Source of the DNA: CAVONV01 sp963697355
Lineage (GTDB): Bacteria > Acidobacteriota > Vicinamibacteria > Marinacidobacterales > DATDRI01
Assembly (NCBI GenBank): GCA_963697355.1
Contig: CAVONV010000035.1
Location: forward strand, 372,001 to 436,000
Length of the DNA: 64,000 bases
Reading direction: 5' to 3'
Part shown: positions 17,746-27,469 of the stretch, piece after piece
Layout of the letters: each line of letters starts with the position of its first letter
How positions within the stretch are numbered: the stretch's first letter is position 1
Position numbers and translations under genes: made by a program
Notes under the pieces: model-generated
Databases searched by the model: none
The model's input: only the letters and a program-made list of their open reading frames with translations
Told to the model about the DNA's origin: nothing

Positions 17746-20211
17746 ATGTTTGAGCTGATGCACGACCTGCGAGCTTCGATCCGCAGCCTCCGCAGCCGTC
17801 CGTTTTATCCGATCGTGGCGGTATGTATCTTGGCGCTCGGCCTTTCGGCCAGCATCGCGGTGTTCACTTATGTCAACGGATTCTACCAGCCCTTTCCTGG
17901 AGTGGACGCCAACCAACTGGTCCGGATCTTCGAGGTCGATAACGAAAACGCCTACCAGGATATTTCGTACCTGGATTTCCTCGACTACGCCGCAAATGAA
18001 AAGTCGTTCGAGGGTATTGCTGCGGTGCAGCCTTTCTATGCCGCCAGCGTTCGTCTCGAGACCATGACCGAGGTCGCCTTTCTCGAGGCTGTCTCAGGGA
18101 ATTACTTCTCGGTGCTCGGCATCGAGACGATTGTCGGTCGCGGCCTCACGGCCGATGACGATCGGCCGGAAGCGAATCCCGCTGCCGTTATCTCCCACGA
18201 ATGGTGGAAACGCCGTTTCGGTGGAGATCCATCCGTGATCGGCACGACCATCTATCTCAACTACCGGCCTTTCACCTTGATCGGCGTCGCGTCACCGGCG
18301 TTCCTCGGCTCGACTTCCGACTTCCGACCGAACGTCTGGATCCCCATCGCTCCGTTCAGGGATAGATACACGAGCTGGGCGAAACTCGCCGAGGATCGTG
18401 ACGCACCGCTGGTCCGAGTCTACGGACGGCTTCGGGCCGGCATCCGAGAGGAGCATGGGCTGGCGGAATTGGAGTCGGTGGCTTCGGGTCTCGACGAAGT
18501 ATATCCGAGAGATCGCGCGACGCGGCGCGTCAGCATCGATGCTACTACTTGGATCGATCCGCGTTCACGAATCGACGAGTGGTCCACAGTTCGCCTGATG
18601 ATGGCCGCTGCCGCTGGACTTCTGCTCCTGGTTTGCGCCAATGTGGCAAACCTGCTCTTGTCGGTCGCCGTAGGGCGCCAGCGCGAGATGTCCATGCGGG
18701 CGGCACTCGGTGCCTCTTCGGGCCGACTCATTCGGCAAGTATTGATTGAGAATATCGTTCTGTCACTGCTTGCGGGCGGAGTCGCGCTGTTGCTGGCCGG
18801 TCCGGTCAGTGCGCGACTTGGGGCCTACTTCGCACGACCCAGCGTATGGGGGGCCAATGTGGCTCGCGAGGCCACGGTCGATCTGCGCGTCATGGCATTC
18901 GCGATCGCGATCGCGCTGGTCACGGGGGTGATTGCAGGCCTTCTTCCCGCGATTCGAGCTTCGCGATGGGATCTGGTCACCACACTCAGGGCTGACACGG
19001 ATACTTCCACCGGCGTTCCAAGACGTTTGTGGGGACGACGTCTACCGGGTGTGCGTGACCTCTTGGTGTCGGCTCAAGTTGCTCTTTCGGTCGTCCTTCT
19101 CGTCGTCGCCGGTCTCGTACTCCGCACCCTGGTGACCGCGGGCAACCTACGCCCTGGATTCTCCTACGAAAGGCTCGTTGTGACTCACATCTCGACCAGC
19201 AGTACGGACATGGAGCCGGAGGACCGTGACCGGTTCTTTCGGGAGCTAGCCAAGCGTGTCACTGATGAGTCATGGGTGCGCTCGGCCACCGTCGCCGACT
19301 ACCCCCTTCTGTCCCCGCACGCTTCGGCGGAGCTACTCCTAGACGGTCAAAGCGATCCTGTTTCGCTGGTCTATTCGAGGGTCATACCGGGGTTCTTTGA
19401 AGCCCTGGGAATCGAGGTACTCGAGGGACGCGCCTTTGTAGAAGCGGACACAGCCGGTTCTCGGGACGTTGCCATGGTCAACGAGAAGCTGGTGCGTCAC
19501 TTCTTCCCCGGCCAAAACGCCGTCGGCCGGCGCCTTTGGTGGCCTGACAAGGAGTCCGGAACGGATCGAATGTTCGAGATCGTCGGGGTGGTACGCGATA
19601 CCAAAACCCAGGATTTCTTCGCCGAGCCTCCTCCTACGGTTTACTTCTCCTACCCTCAACACCCCTACCCCACCGGCAGCGCGCTCATCGTCTCGACGAT
19701 CGCCGATCCAGGAGGATCGGTACCGCATCTGTATCGCTGGTTGAGGGATTTCGAGCCCCACCTCGCCATCATCAATGTGGTGCCCTATACCGATGTCGTA
19801 CGAGGTTTCCTTTATACCCACCGCATGAATGCCGAGATGTTCTCCGTGCTGGCGTTTCTCGGGCTGATGCTGTCCGCGGTCGGGATCTTCAGCGTCGTGA
19901 GCCTCGCTGTCAGCCGGCGAACCAGGGAGATCGGCATCCGTATGGCCATCGGTGCAAGGCGCAGCGATATCGGCCGCCTCATCGTTGCGCGGGCGCTCGC
20001 CTCGGTGGTACTGGGACTTGTCCTGGGCATGGGGGTTTCTTACGCTCTGACAGGGCTGGTGCGTAACTTACTCTTTGGCGTGGAGCCAACAGATCCATTC
20101 ACTCTCGTATCCGGAGCAAGCGTGATTGTGGTCGCTGCCCTGGCGGCTTCATACCTACCGACTCGCCGCGCCGTATCCGTTGAACCCGTGACGGCACTCC
20201 GGCACGAATAG
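17746..20211 (+). CDS. Acidobacterial duplicated orphan permease (ADOP; MacB_PCD/FtsX), intact
   Basis: 821-residue intact membrane protein with the duplicated MacB-type plan. TM1 is at about residues 22-50 (FYPIVAVCILALGLSASIA). A periplasmic MacB_PCD domain runs to about 280. The first FtsX module (LLLLVCANVANLLLSVAVG, then RQREMSMRAALGASSGRLIR) covers about 285-420. A second TM and periplasmic block starts at LLVSAQVALSVVLLVVAGL. The last FtsX module contains SRRTREIGIRMAIGARRSDIG and ends in VEPVTALRHE. There is no Walker motif, so an ATPase must come from elsewhere ('orphan'). It has no adjacent padR, unlike the copy at 12,544. An AGGAAAGCAGG ribosome site precedes the ATG. Likely role is export or envelope transport; substrate unknown. 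Confidence 0.88.
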   Translation: MFELMHDLRASIRSLRSRPFYPIVAVCILALGLSASIAVFTYVNGFYQPFPGVDANQLVRIFEVDNENAYQDISYLDFLDYAANEKSFEGIAAVQPFYAASVRLETMTEVAFLEAVSGNYFSVLGIETIVGRGLTADDDRPEANPAAVISHEWWKRRFGGDPSVIGTTIYLNYRPFTLIGVASPAFLGSTSDFRPNVWIPIAPFRDRYTSWAKLAEDRDAPLVRVYGRLRAGIREEHGLAELESVASGLDEVYPRDRATRRVSIDATTWIDPRSRIDEWSTVRLMMAAAAGLLLLVCANVANLLLSVAVGRQREMSMRAALGASSGRLIRQVLIENIVLSLLAGGVALLLAGPVSARLGAYFARPSVWGANVAREATVDLRVMAFAIAIALVTGVIAGLLPAIRASRWDLVTTLRADTDTSTGVPRRLWGRRLPGVRDLLVSAQVALSVVLLVVAGLVLRTLVTAGNLRPGFSYERLVVTHISTSSTDMEPEDRDRFFRELAKRVTDESWVRSATVADYPLLSPHASAELLLDGQSDPVSLVYSRVIPGFFEALGIEVLEGRAFVEADTAGSRDVAMVNEKLVRHFFPGQNAVGRRLWWPDKESGTDRMFEIVGVVRDTKTQDFFAEPPPTVYFSYPQHPYPTGSALIVSTIADPGGSVPHLYRWLRDFEPHLAIINVVPYTDVVRGFLYTHRMNAEMFSVLAFLGLMLSAVGIFSVVSLAVSRRTREIGIRMAIGARRSDIGRLIVARALASVVLGLVLGMGVSYALTGLVRNLLFGVEPTDPFTLVSGASVIVVAALAASYLPTRRAVSVEPVTALRHE

Positions 20212-20526
20212 TGAGCTCAGTCACTTTGTGATGCTCGAGCCATGGCTTCATGGCCCTTTGCCTGAATGACGACCGTCTCGAGAAAGCTCATTACCAAATT
20301 CTGGCAATCTCATCTCCTCGATTGCCGGTTTTTCCACACAGTTGCCTGGATGCCGGATTGCGGCTATCGGCCAAAGTACTTATTCTCAACGCTTTGCAGA
20401 GCCGCAACAAAGATGCCTACAGGCATGATATTTGCTAGATCAACATGGATTGTTTCCCCGACCGATCCAGCTCGACTCCCAACGAGCAAGAACATCATAT
20501 TCCGTATCTGGACAAAGGAGTCGGAA
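20212..20526. other. Intergenic region, 315 bases
   Basis: No coding frame with a recognisable protein is visible. A small hairpin, GCCATG-GCTT-CATGGC (20,239-20,254), follows the permease stop; it lacks a clear T-run, so it is at best a weak terminator. The last 15 bases carry the AAAGGAG ribosome site of the PilZ gene. Confidence 0.4.
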
Positions 20527-20907
20527 ATGGAGGCGGTCAGAACTTCGCGGCGTTCCAAGCGGCTCGTCCCCCTCAAACCGGTCACCATCGCCATCGAAGA
20601 AGGAACGAGAAGAATCTACGGAGTGGCCAAGAACATCTCCGAAGGTGGCTTGTGCATCGTTACCAACGAAGAATTGAAGCCAGAAAGCACCTTCCACTTG
20701 AAACTGAGCTTCCCTCATCACGATGTCTTGGAAGCAAGGGGGCGCACGGTCTGGAACGATGTCGAATCGGACAGCGGACCACAAACTGCAAAGGGTTGCC
20801 TATCCTCGAACATTCTGAATGGCCTGGAGTTTTCCGGACTATCTCCCGATGTGTCGCAAAAACTCCGCGACATCCTCTGCGCGAACGGCTTCTGTGCTGA
20901 AGCATGA
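20527..20907 (+). CDS. PilZ-domain protein (c-di-GMP receptor)
   Basis: 126 residues forming one PilZ domain. The c-di-GMP contacts are present: the arginine-rich RRSKR near residues 8-12 and the second motif NISEGGLCI around 41-49. The rest is a beta barrel (STFHLKLSFPHHDVLEARG, TVWNDVES) and a C-terminal helix. The start at 20,527 is chosen because AAAGGAG lies 7 bases upstream and the motif is then at the expected N-terminal place, although the frame stays open further upstream to 20,266. With the EAL protein that follows, it suggests local c-di-GMP signalling. The output partner is unknown. Confidence 0.8.
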   Translation: MEAVRTSRRSKRLVPLKPVTIAIEEGTRRIYGVAKNISEGGLCIVTNEELKPESTFHLKLSFPHHDVLEARGRTVWNDVESDSGPQTAKGCLSSNILNGLEFSGLSPDVSQKLRDILCANGFCAEA

Positions 20908-21150
20908 ACCGCCTCACTCCTTTCGGCCAGCGGCCCACCCTCACGGAGAATCTCTGCCACCAGCTTCGGCCGCACGCTCGATGAGCACGGAGTGGCGGTC
21001 CGACTGAATATCTTGCATACTTGATGGTATCGGATAGGGCAGCTGGTGATACCGGCCGACAGCAAGACAGCGCCCTCCGAAGGTCATGGGCATCAAGCTG
21101 GCGACGATACGATTAGAGCTGGAGTCGAACGTGCGTAGGGAGCGGCCAAA

Positions 21151-22530
21151 ATGACGACAGAACTCAATCCTGACCCATCCGATGGTGTCGTTCGGAAAGC
21201 TCGGAGGCTATCGCCCACAATCGAGTCGTCGCAGAGAAGTGCACGCCCCGTCGATATGGCTGCTCCTCTGAGCGCCGTCGATCTCCCCACTTACCACGAG
21301 CTCCTCCCCATGCTGAGCGAGCGTTTGCTTCGGGGTGGCCACTTGGCCATCGTTTTGATTGACCTCTCGGAGATCGGCAAGATCGCCCAGGGACAAGGAA
21401 GCCAAACCTACGACAAAATGATGGACTTGCTGGGCAGCGAGATCGTAAAGCTCCGGGGCGCCGAGCTGAGGCAGCAAGATCTGTTGACGATTAGCGAAAA
21501 GGCCGGGGACGCCTTCCTCGTCTTCCTCGCTCCCAGAAATGCCAATGCACCTCCCACACCACAAGCTCTCGAGGAAGTGGCCGAGCGGGTTCAAGGGGCA
21601 CTCAACCGGCGCATTGCTTCGCCGACTCTTCTTTCGCTTCGCACTCGTCCTGGAGTCAACGCAGGCTTCTCACTGATCGTCAACAATCCTCTCATTCATG
21701 TCACGCGGTTGATACAGCAAGGGATCAAGGAAGCGAGAGACATTGCTTACTTGGCTCGTCTTTACCGTGAGGCGCGCGACAAGCAGCGCCTTCAGCACAT
21801 CATCTTGACGGAGGACATCCGTACCGTATTTCAACCCATCGTCGACCTCAAAGATGGTGGCAACATCCATGGCTTCGAGGCTTTAGCGCGCGGCCCGCGC
21901 GGTACTGACTTGGAGAGTCCCTTGGCGCTGTTCGACATGGCAGCCAAGACCAATCTGCTCTTCGAACTGGACCAACTTTGCCGGCGCAACTCGGTACAAA
22001 GTGCGGAGAGCTTGGGTACTCCCTACAAGCTCTTCATTAACACACTCCCTTTCTCCATACGAGACCCTCACTTCCGCGGCAAGTTCTTGCTCGACTTGCT
22101 CGACGGCAGCAATCTGCATCCCGATCGCATCGTCTTGGAAGTGACAGAGACCTTTGCTATCGAGGACTACGCCGCGTATCTCGAGGAAATGAGGTACTTC
22201 TCGGATATGGGCTTCCCCACCGCCATCGACGACATGGGCGCCGGGTACTCGGGGTTGGAGAAGATCGTCCACCTCCAACCCAACTATCTGAAACTCGACA
22301 TGCACATGGTGCGCGGTGTCAATAGAAGTGTCATCAAGCGTGACATTATGCAAGCGTTCTGCACCATGGCGAAAAAGATCGGGGCGGGCGTCGTCGCCGA
22401 AGGGGTGGAGACGATGGAAGAACTGGAGACGGTTCGGCGCCTCGGTGTGGAATACGCCCAGGGATTCCTCATGGCAAAACCGACCAGTGGTTTTCAGTTC
22501 GAGCTGAACATCGATTTCAAAGGGAGATAG
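21151..22530 (+). CDS. EAL-domain c-di-GMP phosphodiesterase with degenerate GGDEF-like N-terminus
   Basis: 459 residues. The N-terminal half (about 50-210) looks like a GGDEF fold whose active site has decayed (SEKAGDAFLVFL in place of GG(D/E)EF), so it should not make c-di-GMP. The C-terminal half is an EAL domain with the key residues kept: EAL at 243-245 in FEALARG, the asparagine in LFINTLPF, the glutamate in LEVTET, the DDMGAGYSGLEK loop, the lysine in LKLDMHMVRG, the glutamate in VVAEGVET and the QGFLMAKP end. It is therefore probably an active phosphodiesterase degrading c-di-GMP to pGpG. No membrane segment is seen, so it is cytosolic. It lies 243 bases after the PilZ gene. Confidence 0.87.
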   Translation: MTTELNPDPSDGVVRKARRLSPTIESSQRSARPVDMAAPLSAVDLPTYHELLPMLSERLLRGGHLAIVLIDLSEIGKIAQGQGSQTYDKMMDLLGSEIVKLRGAELRQQDLLTISEKAGDAFLVFLAPRNANAPPTPQALEEVAERVQGALNRRIASPTLLSLRTRPGVNAGFSLIVNNPLIHVTRLIQQGIKEARDIAYLARLYREARDKQRLQHIILTEDIRTVFQPIVDLKDGGNIHGFEALARGPRGTDLESPLALFDMAAKTNLLFELDQLCRRNSVQSAESLGTPYKLFINTLPFSIRDPHFRGKFLLDLLDGSNLHPDRIVLEVTETFAIEDYAAYLEEMRYFSDMGFPTAIDDMGAGYSGLEKIVHLQPNYLKLDMHMVRGVNRSVIKRDIMQAFCTMAKKIGAGVVAEGVETMEELETVRRLGVEYAQGFLMAKPTSGFQFELNIDFKGR

Positions 22531-22571
22531 CTCAAAGGCCTCAGCGAGAACCGGCATGTGAGGTGTGGGGC

Positions 22572-25500
22572 TCACTGAGAATCTTCCTCGGCACCAACCA
22601 TCACCGCCTTTGTTCCCAACAACGTCTTGAACTGCGGAACAAGGGTCTCCACGAGCTCTCGATATTGAGTTTGGCATTCTGCAAGCTGCCGCTCATATTC
22701 TTTGTAGACTTCGACCTGCTGGTCGGTGGGCGGGAAGTCGGCGCCAGAGTTGATCAGATTCCCGCCCAAGGCACTCAGTTTTCCGTACAGCTTCATGGCC
22801 CCACGAAAGGAGTCCTCTACTGGCCCTGTAAGCGAAGTGTCAAAGAGGTTGTTCTCTACTGCGAGGGCCTTCTTCTCCAAGTCCTTCGCCGCTTCGAGAA
22901 GCGACGTCGCTTCGGCGTCTTCTTCGAGCATGAGGCGGATGTCACCAAGCTGCTTTCGAATCCACTCGAGGTGATTGACCATGCCGACGATCTCGTTCAC
23001 GCTGTCTCTTATTTTCAGGGCGAGTGCCACTTGAGCTCGAATGTCTTCATCGGTTCCTACGGTGTTCGGATCTTTCAGCACGGTGACGGACTGCTCCATG
23101 GCCTGATCGTCCAGAGTGACCTTGACCCTGTAGGTTCCCGGTAGCGCGAGAGGGGCAAGCGTATGATCACTCCAGGTGATCAGGGGTCGCCACCCTTCTG
23201 GACCCGGCTCGACCCAGGATTTACCCGGTGGTGAAGTCCTAAGCTTCACCTCACGCTTTCCTTCGACTCTCAAGTCCCACCAGATCCGGTTGATACCGGA
23301 CTCGCCGGGTACCGTTAGTGTACGGACCGTTTTCCCATCGGCATCCACGATATCGAGCTGAACCGGCTTTTCGACGGCCTCATCGAGGTATAAGTGGATA
23401 GCGGCTCCGTAGGGAGGATTGTCTCCGGTCACTTGGCTTCCGGGCTCTACCGCGATGGCAGTGATGTTATGAAAACGATAAGCAGGTCGCGGAGTGAAAA
23501 GGTGTGTTTTGGAACCTAGGATCTCTGCATCCAGTTCTCGGAGGGGCGTTACATCGTCCAGTATCCAGAACCCTCGCCCGTAGGTGCCTATCACGAGGTC
23601 ATTGAAATGCTCTTGGATCGTCAACCAATACACGGGTGCAGGCGGCAGTCCGGACTGAAGATGGTTCCAGTTCTCACCGTCATCGATAGAAAAATAGACC
23701 GCGTTGTCCGTGCCGAGGTAGAGCATCCCCTTGCGAGCCGGATCCTCGCGAACGACGTGGACATAGCTGGACACGGACTTGGGGACGGCCGCGCTGATTA
23801 GCTCCCAACTCGCACCGTAGTCGGATGTCTTGTAAACATAAGGATCGAAGTCGGCGACCTGGTGCAAATCCACTGCAACATAGGCTGTCCCCGCATTGAA
23901 GCGTGACGGCTCGATGTTGGCGATGGTCCCCCAGGGTGGTAGCCCTTTGATGTTACCGGTGACGTTCGTCCAATTGGCCCCACCATCACGAGTGACGTTC
24001 ACTTGGCCATCGTTACTTCCTGTCCAGATCAAGCCTTCCTCGAGTGGGGACTCGGCGATGGCAAACAAAACACAACCATCCCAGGTCATCAGATTGTCGG
24101 TGGTAATTCCTCCCGAGTCGAGTTGGTGCTCCTCGTCGTTGGTCGTTAGGTCCGGGCTGATGACGGTCCAGCTTTGTCCTGCGTTGGTCGTCTGGTGTAC
24201 GACTTGGCTGCCCACGTATACCCGGTTGTGATCGTGGGGCGAGATGGCGAGGGGGAAGCTCCAGTGCCAACGGTACTTTACGTCCTTGGGTGCCCAGCCG
24301 TAGGCCGCATCCGGCCAGACCTGAACGCTTCGGGCATGTCCGGTCCTCAAATCGAACCGCTCCAGCTGGCCGTCGTAACAGCCGGACCAAATGATGTTGT
24401 GATCCTCGGGATCGGGAATGCCCCATCCGCTCTCGCATCCTCCGAACTCACGCCAGAGGCCTAATGGGATGCCTCGAGCGAAAAAGCCTCCCTGGCGGGA
24501 GTTGCTGGGCCCACGGTAAGAAAAACCGTCTTGGCGATTGCCGTAAACGTAGTAGGGTATTTGATCATCGACCCATACGTGGTACATCTGAGCGATGGGC
24601 AGAACGATTTGCTCATAGGTTGTTCCCCTATTCAAGCTGATACTTGCGCCACCGTCGAACGCGACCAGTACTCGATCGGGGATTTCCGGATCAATCCAAA
24701 TGTCGTGATTGTCGTAGCCGGCGGAGGTAGCGTCCGCAAGCAGACTATCACCGCCGTCGACCGATACCGACCAGGAGACGGAAGCAAAGTAAAGACGGTT
24801 TTCATCATCAGGAGAAACGGCAAAGCGCGTATAGTACGGCGCCCGTTCACACATGACGTGCGCTTGGTTGACGAGCTTCCAGTTGTGGCCGCCGTCGTTT
24901 GAGCGATATAGCCCTGGTGGGTCCTGCTCGATTAGGGCGTAGACTCGGTTGGAATTGCTCGGTGCCACGGCGACAGCCGTTTTTCCGACCCGTTCGCGTT
25001 CAGGGGGAAGCCCATTGCCCACCAATCGTTTCCAAGTGTCGCCGCCATCCCGAGACACGTAGACGCCGCCCAGCGGCCCGCCGCTATCCAGTCCCCATGT
25101 CTTTATCTCGAGATCCCACATCCCTGCGAACAAAATGCCCGGGTTATTGAGATCCATCGCGAGGTCCGAACAGCCGGTATCTTCGTCCACAAAGAGAACG
25201 TGCTCCCAGTTTGCGCCGCCATCCTTGGTGCGGAAAACCCCGCGTTCCTTTTGTGGCCCGAAGCCATGTCCCAGACTGCAGGCGAAGACGATATCGGAAT
25301 TTCGAGGGTGAACCACAACCCGGCCGATGCGTCCGGTTTTCTCGAGACCCATCAGGTTCCAGGTGCGCCCAGAGTCGATCGACTTGTAGATGCCATTTCC
25401 CATGGCATGACCGGGGCGGATAAGAAACGTCTCACCCGTTCCCGCCCAGACGACGTTGTGCGCGGAGGAGGCAATGGCCAACGACCCCACCGAGGAGACC

Positions 25501-25781
25501 TCATAGTCATCAAATATGGAGGTCCAGTTCGTACCGTGGTCGGTGCTCTTGAAGATGCCCCCCGACGCAGCGCCCACGTAGGTCACTGCCGGATTGCCCG
25601 GCTCACCTACGACGGCGATGGCACGGTTCCCATCGGGGCCGATGTGCCTGTAGGGAAGCTGCTTCAAGGAGTTCGGACTGACGCTCTGTGATAAGCCTGT
25701 CGTAGCCGAGAACATGACCACAATAAGAATCGTGGCCCACAGATAGGCGCCACCCTTACTCAATCTATGCTTGTCTGTCAT
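22572..25781 (-). CDS. Exported BNR/sortilin-like beta-propeller protein
   Basis: About 1069 residues. The ATG at 25,781 is chosen because a perfect AAGGAGG ribosome site lies 8 bases upstream; a frame extension to 25,817 has none. A signal peptide (about 1-32, LWATILIVVMFSATTGLS) leads into many BNR/Asp-box repeats: SGGIFKSTDHGTNWTSI, GIYKSIDSGRTWNLM, GVFRTKDGGANWEHV, GVYVSRDGGDTWKRL, VNVTRDGGANWTNV and others. These make one or two propellers, as in the VPS10/sortilin-type and 'glycosyl hydrolase' BNR proteins common in Acidobacteriota. About 750-900 is a beta-rich region and the end is helical (LEWIRKQLGDIRLMLEE). No catalytic residue can be assigned, so enzyme activity is unproven. Its stop is convergent with the EAL gene, 41 bases apart. 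Confidence 0.8.
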   Translation of the reverse strand: MTDKHRLSKGGAYLWATILIVVMFSATTGLSQSVSPNSLKQLPYRHIGPDGNRAIAVVGEPGNPAVTYVGAASGGIFKSTDHGTNWTSIFDDYEVSSVGSLAIASSAHNVVWAGTGETFLIRPGHAMGNGIYKSIDSGRTWNLMGLEKTGRIGRVVVHPRNSDIVFACSLGHGFGPQKERGVFRTKDGGANWEHVLFVDEDTGCSDLAMDLNNPGILFAGMWDLEIKTWGLDSGGPLGGVYVSRDGGDTWKRLVGNGLPPERERVGKTAVAVAPSNSNRVYALIEQDPPGLYRSNDGGHNWKLVNQAHVMCERAPYYTRFAVSPDDENRLYFASVSWSVSVDGGDSLLADATSAGYDNHDIWIDPEIPDRVLVAFDGGASISLNRGTTYEQIVLPIAQMYHVWVDDQIPYYVYGNRQDGFSYRGPSNSRQGGFFARGIPLGLWREFGGCESGWGIPDPEDHNIIWSGCYDGQLERFDLRTGHARSVQVWPDAAYGWAPKDVKYRWHWSFPLAISPHDHNRVYVGSQVVHQTTNAGQSWTVISPDLTTNDEEHQLDSGGITTDNLMTWDGCVLFAIAESPLEEGLIWTGSNDGQVNVTRDGGANWTNVTGNIKGLPPWGTIANIEPSRFNAGTAYVAVDLHQVADFDPYVYKTSDYGASWELISAAVPKSVSSYVHVVREDPARKGMLYLGTDNAVYFSIDDGENWNHLQSGLPPAPVYWLTIQEHFNDLVIGTYGRGFWILDDVTPLRELDAEILGSKTHLFTPRPAYRFHNITAIAVEPGSQVTGDNPPYGAAIHLYLDEAVEKPVQLDIVDADGKTVRTLTVPGESGINRIWWDLRVEGKREVKLRTSPPGKSWVEPGPEGWRPLITWSDHTLAPLALPGTYRVKVTLDDQAMEQSVTVLKDPNTVGTDEDIRAQVALALKIRDSVNEIVGMVNHLEWIRKQLGDIRLMLEEDAEATSLLEAAKDLEKKALAVENNLFDTSLTGPVEDSFRGAMKLYGKLSALGGNLINSGADFPPTDQQVEVYKEYERQLAECQTQYRELVETLVPQFKTLLGTKAVMVGAEEDSQ

Positions 25782-25923
25782 CGTTGGTGCCTCCTTTAGG
25801 CATACTTTTTGTCGCAATACGTCTGGAACCTACGGCCATCCAAGTGTTCGGTCCCTTCCGTGTAAGGTTTCCCTTCCGCCATCAAGCCAACAAGGACTCA
25901 TTCATCGCTGGGCGCGGACTGGC

Positions 25924-27213
25924 TCACGAACCGGCGCTCGCTCGCTCGAAAAACTCGCGCAAAACGCGGGCAACTAAAACCTCTTCCCCGTCGCGCAGGC
26001 AGCGCACTCGGACGGTGGTGCCGTCGTAGGCGAGACGTGGCTCGCCTACCATCAACTTTTCTTTGACCTCTTCCTCGGAGAGCGGAATGACGTCTTGGTC
26101 CCAACTCAAATCAACATCGCCGTAACCCATTGTGTTTTCGGCATATACGGCCTTGACGCCTGCAATACCCTGTAGCTGATCCGCGAGCCATTTTGCCTTC
26201 TGGTTCCAGCCTTCGATCACTTTTTGATAGTTCTGCTCGACGAAACGGTTGAGCGCCACTATCATACCGACGATTTCTTCTTTGCCGATTTTCATGCCGC
26301 GCCCGATGTTGCCATTGGGTGCAGCATTCAACCTGGCGGCTTCAATGAGATCTCTCCTGCCGGCCAGAATGCCCGTGGACTGCGGTCCTCGAAGGGCTTT
26401 GCCGCCACTGATCACGACGAGATCCGCTCCAGCTTCAATGAAGCGGGTCAAATGGGAAGCTGGAGGGATGTCCGATGCCGTATCCACCAATACCGGAATC
26501 CCCGCGTTCTTGCCTATGTCGATGAGCTCCTCGGGAGTCAAGGTCTCCGGAGAAGGAGGTCGAGCCCGTATTTGAGATTTCGGCGGGCCGAAAACAAGCT
26601 GTTTTTCAGCAGCGACTAATACGGCGATCATGGCCGTCTTATCGCTGATTTTCCCAACGAGCTCTTCCCGGTCTTTAGCCTCTACAATCGTCATACCGGC
26701 GGAGCGGTAGGCACGGTCGTAATCAAAACGATGCGCTGATTGGATGAGACATTCCCGCTTCGGCCAAGTCGGGTGAGGCAAGGCTTCCATCTTCTCGGGA
26801 TCCGTACCCGTCAAACAAGCCGCGGCACCCAGAATCATCCCGGAAAATGCGCCGGCCGTTACCAATGCCGCCTCGGCTCCCATGACCTCGGCCACGCGCT
26901 TGCCGGCTGCCTCGGTCAGTTCGTCCATATCGACGAAGTAGTTGTTGGCCTCGGCCATCGCCTCAACGACCTCAGGAGGCATGCGCGAGCCGCCCAACCG
27001 GGAAATATGCTCGTGCGCCGGCAGGTGGGGACGAACCCGCAAAAGACGCGTATAGATGCTGTCCTTGTATGAAGCTTCAATGTCGGACGGATCGCTGCCA
27101 CTCGGCGGTAGTGGCCCACCGGCCCTCGGAGCCTGACATGCGATGGTTCCTACGAGCCCGACACTCAAGAACTCCCGGCGATTCCAAAACCAATTTCTGT
27201 TCCGCTCGCTCAT
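25924..27213 (-). CDS. SelA-like PLP-dependent enzyme with twin-arginine signal
   Basis: About 429 residues from the ATG at 27,213, which follows GGAGG at a good spacing. The N-terminus has a Tat motif (RREFLSVGLVGTIAC), with a cysteine that could be lipidated, so the mature protein should be outside the cytoplasm. The rest is a fold type I PLP protein of the SelA/D-glucosaminate-6-phosphate ammonia-lyase (DgaE-like) group: SRMPPEVVEAMAEA, ALVTAGAFSGMILG, VLVDTASDIPP and the PLP lysine Lys272 in SGGKALRGPQSTG. Extracytoplasmic PLP enzymes are uncommon, and exported relatives of this group are best known in environmental bacteria. Reaction unknown; an ammonia-lyase or aldolase-like step is plausible. 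True selenocysteine synthase is excluded by the signal and the absence of a sel locus. Confidence 0.75.
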   Translation of the reverse strand: MSERNRNWFWNRREFLSVGLVGTIACQAPRAGGPLPPSGSDPSDIEASYKDSIYTRLLRVRPHLPAHEHISRLGGSRMPPEVVEAMAEANNYFVDMDELTEAAGKRVAEVMGAEAALVTAGAFSGMILGAAACLTGTDPEKMEALPHPTWPKRECLIQSAHRFDYDRAYRSAGMTIVEAKDREELVGKISDKTAMIAVLVAAEKQLVFGPPKSQIRARPPSPETLTPEELIDIGKNAGIPVLVDTASDIPPASHLTRFIEAGADLVVISGGKALRGPQSTGILAGRRDLIEAARLNAAPNGNIGRGMKIGKEEIVGMIVALNRFVEQNYQKVIEGWNQKAKWLADQLQGIAGVKAVYAENTMGYGDVDLSWDQDVIPLSEEEVKEKLMVGEPRLAYDGTTVRVRCLRDGEEVLVARVLREFFERASAGS

Positions 27214-27469
27214 GACCACCTCCAGCGCACGGTATGGTATCACTCGAAGGATACAAAATACCTAGACTCCCGCCTTTTTTTAGCTCCTCAAATCTACATT
27301 TCACAGCAGGCAGTTATCGCCAATAGTGAACTCTTCTAGACTGTCCAACGCCTCAAAGCAAAAAAGGCTCCTCTCCGTTCCCGCTTTGTCGCCGAAGAGG
27401 TTTTTGGGGAGGCCTCAAACGCGGTATCCTTCTGTAGGAAACGCACTCTCCGATCTAGCCAAAATAGCC

